A model generated the notes under the pieces. The model was not told the origin of the DNA. It ran no database searches and was given only the letters and a program-made list of their open reading frames with translations. Positions 1-8,651 of a stretch of DNA of 64,000 nt are shown piece by piece (position 1 is the first letter of the stretch; each line of letters opens with the position of its first letter). The position numbers and the translations under genes were made by a program. This DNA comes from Bacteroidia bacterium (GTDB lineage Bacteria; Bacteroidota; Bacteroidia; Cytophagales; JAAEPT01): positions 18,476 to 82,475 of the forward strand of contig JAUIJC010000023.1 in assembly GCA_030431525.1 (NCBI GenBank), given 5' to 3'.

Positions 1-422
1 TGCTCCTCCTCAGCGCTCAACAAGTCCAAGTCAGCCTCTTCATAATATTGAATGGCCTTTTCCCACTTCTTCTTATTCCAGTAATAATTACCGAGATCAA
101 AGTAAGCTCGCTTAGAAAGCGGATGATGTGGATGCTCCTGAACAAAGTCTTGGAACATCTGCTCGGCCACGGGCTGATCGAGATTCAGGGCACAATTCGC
201 CTTGTAATACTCAGCATTGACCCGCTGGAGCTCATTGGCGTCCTCACTGGCCAAATACCGATCGAAGGAGCGGCTGGCCGCCCCATATTTTTGCTTCTCC
301 AGCAACTCCGTCGCACGACGATAGTGACGCTGCCCATTGGTTTCCCATTGGGTGTTTTGAGCATTGAGAGAAAGGAGGGTTCCGCAGAACAGCAGAATTG
401 AGAAAAGAAACTTCTTACGCAT
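1..422 (-). CDS. TPR-repeat protein, N-terminal part (runs off the left edge)
   Basis: The reverse strand reads from an ATG at 422 to the window edge without a stop (about 140 codons). It starts with a signal peptide (MRKKFLFSILLFCGTLLSLNA) ending near AQN. Tetratricopeptide-like helices follow: one around RATELLEKQKYGAASRSFDR and a clearer one around AYFDLGNYYWNKKKWEKAIQ. It is probably a periplasmic or outer-membrane-associated TPR scaffold, as is common in Bacteroidota. The function of the missing C-terminus is unknown. Forward ORFs over this stretch are shadows. Confidence 0.75.
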   Translation of the reverse strand, partial: MRKKFLFSILLFCGTLLSLNAQNTQWETNGQRHYRRATELLEKQKYGAASRSFDRYLASEDANELQRVNAEYYKANCALNLDQPVAEQMFQDFVQEHPHHPLSKRAYFDLGNYYWNKKKWEKAIQYYEEADLDLLSAEEE

Positions 423-598
423 TTGCCAACAAAAGTTTTCAACGAGCAAAATTAGCAGAAATGCCCCAACAAAAAAGGAGATGGCCGTCCTCCTCACTGA
501 ACTGGACTGCGATTTTGGCCAGCTCAACTCCCCTTGCCAATTTCCAACCCACTGAGCCGTTATAAAGGCAATTGTCTGAAATAGAAGCCTTAGGCCTT

Positions 599-988
599 AT
601 GATTACTCAACGATTCAACTCCCAAGACCACATTCTTACCATTTGTCCAGAAGGAAAAATAACTCCTGAAGACATTCAAGGTTTGGAAAACAAAATGGAT
701 TTGTTGCTTCGGAAATACGGGAAGCTCAATGGTGTTTTGCTCGACCTCAAGGAAGTTCCCTTCTGGAATGGGTTCAAATCCTTTATGGCGCACATGCGTT
801 TTATCAAGGCGCACCACAAGGACATTGACCGATTGGCAGTAGTTACCAGCAAACATTTCCTTGGTCTTATTCCATGGATGGCTGATTACTTCACCACAGC
901 CGACTTGAAGTATTTCAAGGAGAATGAGCGCAACCTTGCGTTTATCTGGCTAAGGGATGAAACGCAGGAGAAACGGAAGGTTTCATAG
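599..988 (+). CDS. SpoIIAA/STAS-like small protein
   Basis: About 129 aa, cytosolic, without signal peptide. The pattern (short beta hairpin with an EGKIT-like turn, a helix, then VLLDLKEV, LAVVTSK, and a C-terminal NERNLAFIWL strand) matches the SpoIIAA-like family, a STAS-type fold of unknown ligand. The ORF can extend to a TTG at 572. The ATG at 599 is preferred because the family normally begins a few residues before the first strand. A similar protein lies at 57868-58248. The gene appears monocistronic and is followed by an inverted-repeat element. Its role cannot be deduced. Confidence 0.7.
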   Translation: MITQRFNSQDHILTICPEGKITPEDIQGLENKMDLLLRKYGKLNGVLLDLKEVPFWNGFKSFMAHMRFIKAHHKDIDRLAVVTSKHFLGLIPWMADYFTTADLKYFKENERNLAFIWLRDETQEKRKVS

Positions 989-991
989 TGA

Positions 992-1127
992 CATGGGGGT
1001 CAACCCCTCCTGTGTCCTCCCCTTATCCAAGGGGAGGAGAATGTTACAGAGAACACATAGTCAGACTATGGGCTGTTGGTTTCTCCTCCCCTTTCAAAGG
1101 GGAGGATACAGGTGGGGTTGCCCCATG
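992..1127. repeat. Nested inverted-repeat element (CCTCCCC/GGGGAGG family)
   Basis: The left arm (992-1038, from catgggg to ggggagga) is repeated inverted on the right (about 1084-1127) with few mismatches. Each arm contains its own hairpin (TCCTCCCC ... GGGGAGGA). The centre is about 45 bp of unrelated sequence. No ORF inside is convincing. It resembles a REPIN-like pair. Confidence 0.7.
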
Positions 1128-1175
1128 GTTTGCTGTTAGGATTGAAAACAACACCCTTTTTAAACTTGATTGCAC

Positions 1176-1214
1176 ACAAAAAAGGCCACCCAGATTTCTG
1201 AGTGGCCTTTTTAC
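1176..1214 (-). terminator. Rho-independent terminator of the giant T9SS protein gene
   Basis: The stem GGCCAC (1184-1189) pairs with GTGGCC (1202-1207), flanked by an A-run on the left and a T-run on the right. It can therefore act in both directions. The closest upstream gene is the reverse-strand gene ending at 1233. Confidence 0.85.
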
Positions 1215-1232
1215 TAATTCTATGTTTCTCGT

Positions 1233-4200
1233 TTATCGAGCGATGGTGACTGTTCCTCGGAAGGACTGTGAACCGCCGTTTGGTTCCAGTACGAAGAAGT
1301 AAACGCCATCCGGCAACTCCTTTCCTTCTCTGGTACCGTTCCAAGGCTCATAGCCGTTGTATTGCTCATGCACCAAGTTACCCCAGCGGTTGAAGATTTG
1401 AATGTGCATCTGAGGATACACCTCCAAACCTGTGATAATCCAAGTGTCATTGTATCCATCACCGTTTGGCGTGAAGGCATCAGCGAATTTGATGGACTCC
1501 GTCACGGTGAGGTTGTACTTGATTTCAGTACTACACAAGCCTTGATTTGTGAGCGTCAATGTTACTGTAGAAGTTTCAGTTGGGTAGCCTTTTACATACA
1601 GGTCTCCTTCCTCCAAAGCAACTGCTGGATCAATGTTCCAAACATAGCTATCATAAGCAGAACCCGCAGCCTCAATCGTGGCTTCATCGTCCTCAATGAT
1701 AAAGTAGTTCGGGTCAGTGATAAACGCTCCTTTTGGAGTCTCAACAACATTTACCGTCAGTTTATTCGACTCCACTTCCGTTGGGCAAGAGCCATTGGCT
1801 AAGGTCACATAATAAACACCTGACTGCGACAAATCCACTGAATCCACTTGGTACTTTTCACCTGTAGCAACCTGGCCTGTTGGCTCAAACCACCAAGTAG
1901 CATCATTAACATCAGCGACAGCATCAACAACCATCAACTCCAAGGCATCATTTTCACAGATGCTTACTTGATCTTGCTTGCCATCCAAAGTTTGAACAAT
2001 TGGGCTTGGGTTAGGATAGATAGTAACAGTGGCTGTAGCCGTTTCCTCATTTGGTGTAACTACACAAGGTGCACCAGAACTTACCTTCACTTCAAGTACA
2101 TCCCCATCCATCAACTGGTCTCCCTTGGAGTAAATGAAACTTGTTTCATCAAACTCTTCAACGCCATTCTTTAACCACCTATATGACGGGGATTCTGTGC
2201 CTTTAGCATCTGCCAACATGAATACAGGCAACCCTTCACAACCCACAAAATCTTCAAGGGAAACCTCTGGAACAACATTCGGAGTCACATTGATTGTCAA
2301 AGGATCCGAAGTTATCAAAGGCGTTGTTACACAAACATCAGCATCAGTAATGATTACCTCCAAGGACACTTCCACATTTCCACTCGTTAAACTACTTATC
2401 TCCAGCTCCTCTGGCTTTGTGGTCGTTTGATTCAGGTTATTAATCTTCCAAATATAATCCTGAGTTGCACCAGCGTTCTCAAGACTCTTAATCGAAATGA
2501 CAGCCTGCTCGCCCTCACAGTAAGCTCCAATCTTATCAGCCTCAATCGTAACTTTTGGAATAGCCAGCGGTGTTACATCTGCGATAATTGTATTTGTCGA
2601 GGTGACGACCTGACTCCCAACCACACAGGTCTCACTTACAGTCAAGGTAGCCTTTACGATGTCACCATCCAGCAAATATGATGGGGAATAGGTATTTCCA
2701 GTATGCATAGATGCATTGTTCACAAACCATTCAACAGTGGTAACACCTGCACCCTCTTGAACTGGAGTTGCAGAGAAATTGATGTTATCCCCCTCACAAA
2801 CTGGCATCCCTGTAGTGGCTTGGATAGTAACGGAAGGATCAAGCTTTGGAGTGTATTTGGCAGTAAGCGGATCAGAATCATCAAATGGCAATGTAGCACA
2901 TGCCGAAAGGTTCTCCATTTTCACCATTACAGTCTGGCCATCAGTCAGCACCATACTGAAGTTTTCCCCAGTCTGAGTAGTTATGTTATTATCAACATAC
3001 CAAGTAAAGGTGGTTAGTCCATCCTCCTTACCTTCAGCCTTCGTCACTTTAGCTTCAAATGGTGAACCCTCACAAATTGGACTGGAAGAAGTTTCTATAA
3101 TTTCTACAACTGGTATTACAGCACTCGTCACCTTTATCTTCTCAACATCAGAAGATACCTGCGCTGTGGTGATACAACCTGCATCACTTGTCATCTTCAC
3201 ATACACCTCATCACCATGATTCAAACTCACCGGAGTGTACTTGTCATTGGTTTCCAAAGACTGTTCAATAGTGTTCAATACCCATACAAACGTTGGACTT
3301 GTTCCTTCATTCTCCATATTTACAACACTGAAGGTTGTGGATGGAGATAGATCACATAGCGTATTTGCAGCTGCAATGATTTCCACTTTTGGTTCCTGCG
3401 GAGCATTAACCGTCACACTTGCTGCAGAGGCATTAGCCGCATCCGTTGTCACACAAGTTTCCGAAACGGTCATCTTCACCTCAACCACATCACCATTATC
3501 AAGAGCGGATGTCTTATACTCAGTTTCAGAACCTGTTTGGACAGAAATGGTATTCACAAACCACTCAAATTGTGGGTCAACCCAAGTACCACCTGAAGGA
3601 ACAGCCGTATAGGTTACCTCATCTCCTTTACAGATGCTTGATTTATCCACTTGAATAGATACATCTGGTATGGCTGGAGGACCGACATTGATGGTCACCT
3701 CATTAGAAGTTGCTGTCGGGGATGTAGTACAAGTCTCTGAACTGGTCAATACCGCAGTCACCTTGTCACCATTTGTGAAACCTGTGCTCTTGTACTCGCT
3801 TCCATTACCAACAGAAGTAGTTCCGACAAACCACTCATAGGTCGGACTTGAGCCTGCATTGTCTTCTGAATCAATGCTGAAGATTACCTCCTCACCAGTA
3901 CAGATACTTGTTTTGTCTGCAATAATCTGAATATCAGGAGTCAAGTTTGGATTAACCTTGATTGGAACTTTATTAGACTCAACCGTTTGGGTGGAAACCA
4001 CGCAGGTCTCATCAACCTTCAACTTCACATGAACCTCCTGACCATCTGTCAATGATGATGATTTAAAAGTTTCATTAGTTTCTCCTGCCACTGAGTTTCC
4101 AGCCACAAACCACTGATAGGTTGGTGAACTGCCCAAACCAGATTTACTGTCAATAGAGAAACTTACTTCCTCACCTTCACAGATGGTCGTCTTATCAGCT

Positions 4201-7200
4201 GAAATTGTAATCGATGGGTCAAGCTTGGTAGTCACATTCACAGTAACCTCATTGGATGCTACCGGAGTATTTACACAAGCCTCTGCGTAAGAAACCTCAA
4301 CAGAAATTTTCTCACCATCAACTAAGTCTGTGCTGTTATAGGTTGCTGAATTCGAACCAACATTTCCATTCACAGATGACTTCCACTGGTAGGTCGGAGT
4401 CGTTCCTCCATCAGTAATTGTCGCAGTGAAAGTAACATCAGTACCCTCACAGATATTGTTGACATCCTCGGCAACATCCACCTTTGGATCAATTAAATCT
4501 ACACGGGTGATGGTCACATCATCTGTCTTGTCCAAACAGTGCCCGTTTACACTTGAAACAGAATAAGTGAAAATGTTATCACCAATCACCAAACCCGTGG
4601 CGTCATTTCCTGAAAGACTTGCAGAAGTATTCACAGACCAAGTACCACCAGTAACTGCACCTGGGTCTAAGGTGATGTTACCTACACAAATGTTTTGGTC
4701 AGTAGTTACGATGCTTGGCTGAGATGGCTCGGCATCAATCGTTACAGTGATGGCATCTGAAACCTCGAAACAGGTACTTTCTGCTGGATCCTCAGCACGC
4801 ACCGTAATGGTGTGGGTACCAACACCCAAAGCCATTAATTTGTCATTTCTCAAAATTGTAGAATCCTCTCCAGAGTGAATTTCGACACTCCCACTCAACC
4901 AAACATAGTTTGCTCCAGCATCAACATTTGTAGCTGTAAGTGTTTGTACACTTTCGTCTTCACATAATTCCAAGTTTCCTTCTGCTATGCCAGGTTTACT
5001 TGGCTGGGTGCAGACTACACAACTTTTCGCAGTCACATCCATGGTCAGAGGGAAGCATCCCTCTTGTGGGTAATAAGTACCTAAGTCTTCAAACTTTAAA
5101 TTCGTAAAAGGAATCTCCGCACCAGCAGAGATACTTACATATCCTGGAATAGATGTCGTGCCAGCTCCATTAGCCATTAAAGAAACATTCGGTATAGTCA
5201 TAGTGTAACTACCTGGCTGTAAAACTGCGTTTACAACAACTTCATTATTCTCACCTCCTCCATTAGCAGCAACAACTGAAACAGGGATGGTCTGACCAGA
5301 AGGACCTGTAATTTCTAAATTACCATTGTAGAACTGTCCTTGAGCAGGACATGAATTTGTTAACCTAAAACAACTCGTTTCAAAGGACACAAGCCTTACT
5401 GGTTTATTAACAGTAAAACTAAACGTCGAAGGACCTACATACGCCAAACTATTACCTCCTAAAACTGGTGTCAATGCACTAGGAGCTACTTTATCAATAG
5501 TCAATTGAATAATATCTCCTTCAGAAATGGAACTTGGTGGAGTCCAAGAAAGCACATCATTTGGTGCCTGGATTCCTAAAGAATTCCCACCATAAAACCA
5601 CTCCCATTGATTGCCATCACCGAAGGATAACTCATTCGACTCATTCAAACATATTTCTTCTATCTCGGGTCCATCAATCTGTAGATTAATGGTGTTTGAA
5701 GTCGTTTGACAGCTTACATCTAATGGCATATTAGCATCCCTCACCTCCACGAAGTAGGTCCCCTCTTCTGTTAGAGTAAATACCCCACTTTCATTCGTTT
5801 CAACAGCTGCACCATCCTTCCAAAGTTCGTAGGAAAACTTGCCTACCCCCCCAGTTACAGTAGTAAGGTTGTAACCTGAAAGAATGGCATTTTCACAAAC
5901 GCTGACGTTGCCATCAATATTGACACCCTTATTTCTTAATTGAGCGCTTTCAGGATTAAAGCAGGAAACCAAACAGCTTGGATCTTTCAATACCGTCACA
6001 GAATCCTTCAATGTACACTGAGGGTTATCTTTATTGATAGCCGTGACTACATAAGTGACATCCTCATTGTCCAACACTGGTGCCTTGCCGACAAACTCAG
6101 TTGGGGTCTGACTTACTTCATTAACGGCAGGAGTCCATGCAAACTCATAAGCTGGAGGATCATAAGGACATGAAACGACGTAAAAATCTTCTTCTACGAT
6201 CTCCCCAAACTTTACATTGTTTTTAGGCAGAGGTACGGTTATTAATTCATTGTCATCTTCATCAAAAAGTTTTGTTTGATAATCATCACCTATTGAACCG
6301 TTATAAGTCGCTAAAGTGTGCCCAAAGAAAATGGTATCCCCTGAATAAAGTTGAAACTCATGTTCAAATATCTGAGCATTAGTACTAACACTATACTTAG
6401 AAGGTGCAGGATATTCTTTGGTGTAAAAATCAGAGATTTGTTCGCCTCTGGAAGTCCTTACAGACGCCCTGTACGAAAAATTCCATTGAAACGTAACTGG
6501 GTTCCAAGTTTTTACTTTCCAAGTACATGGTTGAGGCAACTCTTCGATTTTAGCCTCAATATCTGCCACACAGTTATCAATATTGACTAATTCAGCTTCT
6601 ACATACTCATTAATTTCAGTATTGTAGCCTACTACAATATTGGTAAAGGCTTTACAATCAGAATCCAGAAGATCCGTCAATTCAAAGGAATAAGACCCAT
6701 CCCTTAACCCTTCTATCAACACAGTATTACCCGAGGATGTAAATGTCTTTTCAACTACACCCAAGGTAGTACTTGCTTCATATTTCACCTCATAATTAGC
6801 TGGTGCATCGGTCAAGGTTAGAGTAATCGACCCTTCACTGGTTCCTTTACATTCAGTATTTATAGCTGATGATGAAGCTCTAAATGGACATAGTGAACAG
6901 TCTTCACTTTTTACCCAAAAACCATTTGCATTCCTTGGGTCTTTACAAGGGTTATCATCATTGACACCTATTCGATAACAATTCCCCTCATCATTACAAA
7001 TTTCAGCTCCATACGAGGCCTCTTCTGCCACCGAAGGAGAAATCACCAATTCCCTTTCTGTAGAGATGATAGTCGTTGGATCATCATTTCTATACCATTT
7101 GAAAGTAGGGTTGCTTCCTCCTCCACTTTCAACTACTAATTCAAGTGTAACGGATTCTCCAACACATAATTCTGTATTACCCGAAACTATCTCGATACTA

Positions 7201-8438
7201 CCGTATGGCACTTTGTTACCAGAACATTCTGTAGGATTCGTTACAGTTGTAGGACTCCCTTGAACCGCAAGAGGATATGAATAAGGAAGCGCTAAAATGA
7301 TTTCATCGATAACAGGCCCCATTTCACTAAAAGGAACTGTGCCACCTAAGCCTCCTGCTAATTCTTCAAATTTTGCTTGAACGACAGGGGTTACGTCTGT
7401 TGGGAAATTTACAGATCTATAAAACCTTGATATTATCGACAAATAACGTTCAACATCAGTCCAAGCAATATCTTCATTATAAAACCCTCCAAAGATTGCA
7501 TCATACGCTGGGTCTGAAGGATATTGATTACTCGTCACATCATTTTCCAACAAGGCAATATACATCGCAACGTCTGCAACATACCCCCCAGCCGCTTCAG
7601 TAAGCCCTGTCCAGTTATCATTTGCTGATTGACTTCCATCAAAAAAACTCACATTCGGTTGAAAACCATTAATACCTATATTATAACCTGATGCTGAAAC
7701 CTTCACGTAGGCATATTCATCGGCTGCACAGTCAATACTTTCATATACATCAAAACCTAATGCATTATTATATACTTCCTTTGTGTAAATATCATAATAA
7801 GACTTAGCAAGAGCTCCATTCACAAAGTTTCCATCTCCGCCTAAGATATTTTCTACTTCAACTGCTGAATAAGGCAAAACAGTTGGATAATTCTGAATCA
7901 ATTGTACTAAACCTGGACCATTTAAGTTAGCTCCAGCTGCAGCATCCTGAAACGAAAAACACGTAATATCCCCACCCTGATACAAGGTTTCAAATGGCGC
8001 TGCCGAAGCATCAAAAGCTGTTTTATCTGTTGAATACAAAGGCGGTGCTTTACTTGGATCATTCCAAACATCTGTTGAGTTACACACAAACTCGGTTTCT
8101 TGCATGACCGTTGCCAGCCAATATCCAATCTGGGGGTTTTCAACCCTATGGATAATATTCCTCTGGTAATTCCATGCATGTGCAATTGCCATTGCATATT
8201 CAGGTTTATTCGATGGAATGTAAACTCTCCTTCGTTCGTTGACGCTTTTATTCCTTAGAATTTCCCCTTGCCCTAAATAAATCCCGTCTGCTCTTGTAGG
8301 ATCAGTTGGTGTTTGGGTTTTTATAAATGTAACTCTGGAAAAATGACCTTCACCAGGGTAAGAAGGACAATCGTTTTGCCCGTACCCCCAAGTACCAAAA
8401 AGCGCAAACGAAAAGACTAACAGTAATAATTTTCTCAT
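1233..8438 (-). CDS. Giant T9SS-exported Ig-repeat protein with lysozyme-like N-terminal region
   Basis: 2401 aa from the ATG at 8438, which begins a clear signal peptide (MRKLLLLVFSFALFGTWGYG); the ORF extends 14 codons further upstream. The last ~85 residues (FTPNGDGYNDTW, FNRWGNLV, WNG, LPDGVYFF) are a gliding-motility-associated (type B) T9SS sorting domain, so the protein should cross the outer membrane and be surface-bound or released. Residues ~1310-2150 hold about ten Ig/PKD-like repeats of ~85-95 aa, each with an ICEGEEV-like Cys strand and a YxW strand. Residues ~80-260 contain MQETEF, GPGLVQL and GYNIGINGF, spaced like the catalytic Glu, GLxQ and AYNxG motifs of transglycosylase/lysozyme folds; that reading is an inference. 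It may be an adhesin or a polymer-degrading surface protein. Confidence 0.85.
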   Translation of the reverse strand: MRKLLLLVFSFALFGTWGYGQNDCPSYPGEGHFSRVTFIKTQTPTDPTRADGIYLGQGEILRNKSVNERRRVYIPSNKPEYAMAIAHAWNYQRNIIHRVENPQIGYWLATVMQETEFVCNSTDVWNDPSKAPPLYSTDKTAFDASAAPFETLYQGGDITCFSFQDAAAGANLNGPGLVQLIQNYPTVLPYSAVEVENILGGDGNFVNGALAKSYYDIYTKEVYNNALGFDVYESIDCAADEYAYVKVSASGYNIGINGFQPNVSFFDGSQSANDNWTGLTEAAGGYVADVAMYIALLENDVTSNQYPSDPAYDAIFGGFYNEDIAWTDVERYLSIISRFYRSVNFPTDVTPVVQAKFEELAGGLGGTVPFSEMGPVIDEIILALPYSYPLAVQGSPTTVTNPTECSGNKVPYGSIEIVSGNTELCVGESVTLELVVESGGGSNPTFKWYRNDDPTTIISTERELVISPSVAEEASYGAEICNDEGNCYRIGVNDDNPCKDPRNANGFWVKSEDCSLCPFRASSSAINTECKGTSEGSITLTLTDAPANYEVKYEASTTLGVVEKTFTSSGNTVLIEGLRDGSYSFELTDLLDSDCKAFTNIVVGYNTEINEYVEAELVNIDNCVADIEAKIEELPQPCTWKVKTWNPVTFQWNFSYRASVRTSRGEQISDFYTKEYPAPSKYSVSTNAQIFEHEFQLYSGDTIFFGHTLATYNGSIGDDYQTKLFDEDDNELITVPLPKNNVKFGEIVEEDFYVVSCPYDPPAYEFAWTPAVNEVSQTPTEFVGKAPVLDNEDVTYVVTAINKDNPQCTLKDSVTVLKDPSCLVSCFNPESAQLRNKGVNIDGNVSVCENAILSGYNLTTVTGGVGKFSYELWKDGAAVETNESGVFTLTEEGTYFVEVRDANMPLDVSCQTTSNTINLQIDGPEIEEICLNESNELSFGDGNQWEWFYGGNSLGIQAPNDVLSWTPPSSISEGDIIQLTIDKVAPSALTPVLGGNSLAYVGPSTFSFTVNKPVRLVSFETSCFRLTNSCPAQGQFYNGNLEITGPSGQTIPVSVVAANGGGENNEVVVNAVLQPGSYTMTIPNVSLMANGAGTTSIPGYVSISAGAEIPFTNLKFEDLGTYYPQEGCFPLTMDVTAKSCVVCTQPSKPGIAEGNLELCEDESVQTLTATNVDAGANYVWLSGSVEIHSGEDSTILRNDKLMALGVGTHTITVRAEDPAESTCFEVSDAITVTIDAEPSQPSIVTTDQNICVGNITLDPGAVTGGTWSVNTSASLSGNDATGLVIGDNIFTYSVSSVNGHCLDKTDDVTITRVDLIDPKVDVAEDVNNICEGTDVTFTATITDGGTTPTYQWKSSVNGNVGSNSATYNSTDLVDGEKISVEVSYAEACVNTPVASNEVTVNVTTKLDPSITISADKTTICEGEEVSFSIDSKSGLGSSPTYQWFVAGNSVAGETNETFKSSSLTDGQEVHVKLKVDETCVVSTQTVESNKVPIKVNPNLTPDIQIIADKTSICTGEEVIFSIDSEDNAGSSPTYEWFVGTTSVGNGSEYKSTGFTNGDKVTAVLTSSETCTTSPTATSNEVTINVGPPAIPDVSIQVDKSSICKGDEVTYTAVPSGGTWVDPQFEWFVNTISVQTGSETEYKTSALDNGDVVEVKMTVSETCVTTDAANASAASVTVNAPQEPKVEIIAAANTLCDLSPSTTFSVVNMENEGTSPTFVWVLNTIEQSLETNDKYTPVSLNHGDEVYVKMTSDAGCITTAQVSSDVEKIKVTSAVIPVVEIIETSSSPICEGSPFEAKVTKAEGKEDGLTTFTWYVDNNITTQTGENFSMVLTDGQTVMVKMENLSACATLPFDDSDPLTAKYTPKLDPSVTIQATTGMPVCEGDNINFSATPVQEGAGVTTVEWFVNNASMHTGNTYSPSYLLDGDIVKATLTVSETCVVGSQVVTSTNTIIADVTPLAIPKVTIEADKIGAYCEGEQAVISIKSLENAGATQDYIWKINNLNQTTTKPEELEISSLTSGNVEVSLEVIITDADVCVTTPLITSDPLTINVTPNVVPEVSLEDFVGCEGLPVFMLADAKGTESPSYRWLKNGVEEFDETSFIYSKGDQLMDGDVLEVKVSSGAPCVVTPNEETATATVTIYPNPSPIVQTLDGKQDQVSICENDALELMVVDAVADVNDATWWFEPTGQVATGEKYQVDSVDLSQSGVYYVTLANGSCPTEVESNKLTVNVVETPKGAFITDPNYFIIEDDEATIEAAGSAYDSYVWNIDPAVALEEGDLYVKGYPTETSTVTLTLTNQGLCSTEIKYNLTVTESIKFADAFTPNGDGYNDTWIITGLEVYPQMHIQIFNRWGNLVHEQYNGYEPWNGTREGKELPDGVYFFVLEPNGGSQSFRGTVTIAR
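1980..4520 (-). repeat. Tandem Ig-like domain repeats inside the giant T9SS protein
   Basis: About ten diverged units of 250-290 bp, each encoding a domain that starts with a (P)xVxI strand, then CEGxxV, a TYxWF strand, a DGDxVxVKM strand and a second Cys. The two Cys residues could form one disulfide per domain outside the cell. The units differ too much at DNA level to look recently amplified. Confidence 0.75.
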
Positions 8439-8595
8439 AGGACTATCATTGTTCCTTAACACATCCATGCAATTTACCATATTGCCTTGGAATAAGTATA
8501 TCTACTTTCTATGGGAAATGTAAACACCTTGGAAATGATTAAAAGTTCGAACAACCCTCAAAAAGAGACCTTTTTGTAAGATTCTGAGCAGTTCA

Positions 8596-8624
8596 CAAAA
8601 AAAAGGGAGTCTTTCGAACTCCCT
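8596..8624 (-). terminator. Terminator of tex
   Basis: On the reverse strand GGGAGT (8618-8623), a 7-nt loop and ACTCCC (8605-8610) are followed by a run of eight T. It lies 28 bp beyond the tex stop codon. Confidence 0.9.
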
Positions 8625-8651
8625 TATAATTAATGATTTATTAAAACTCCT

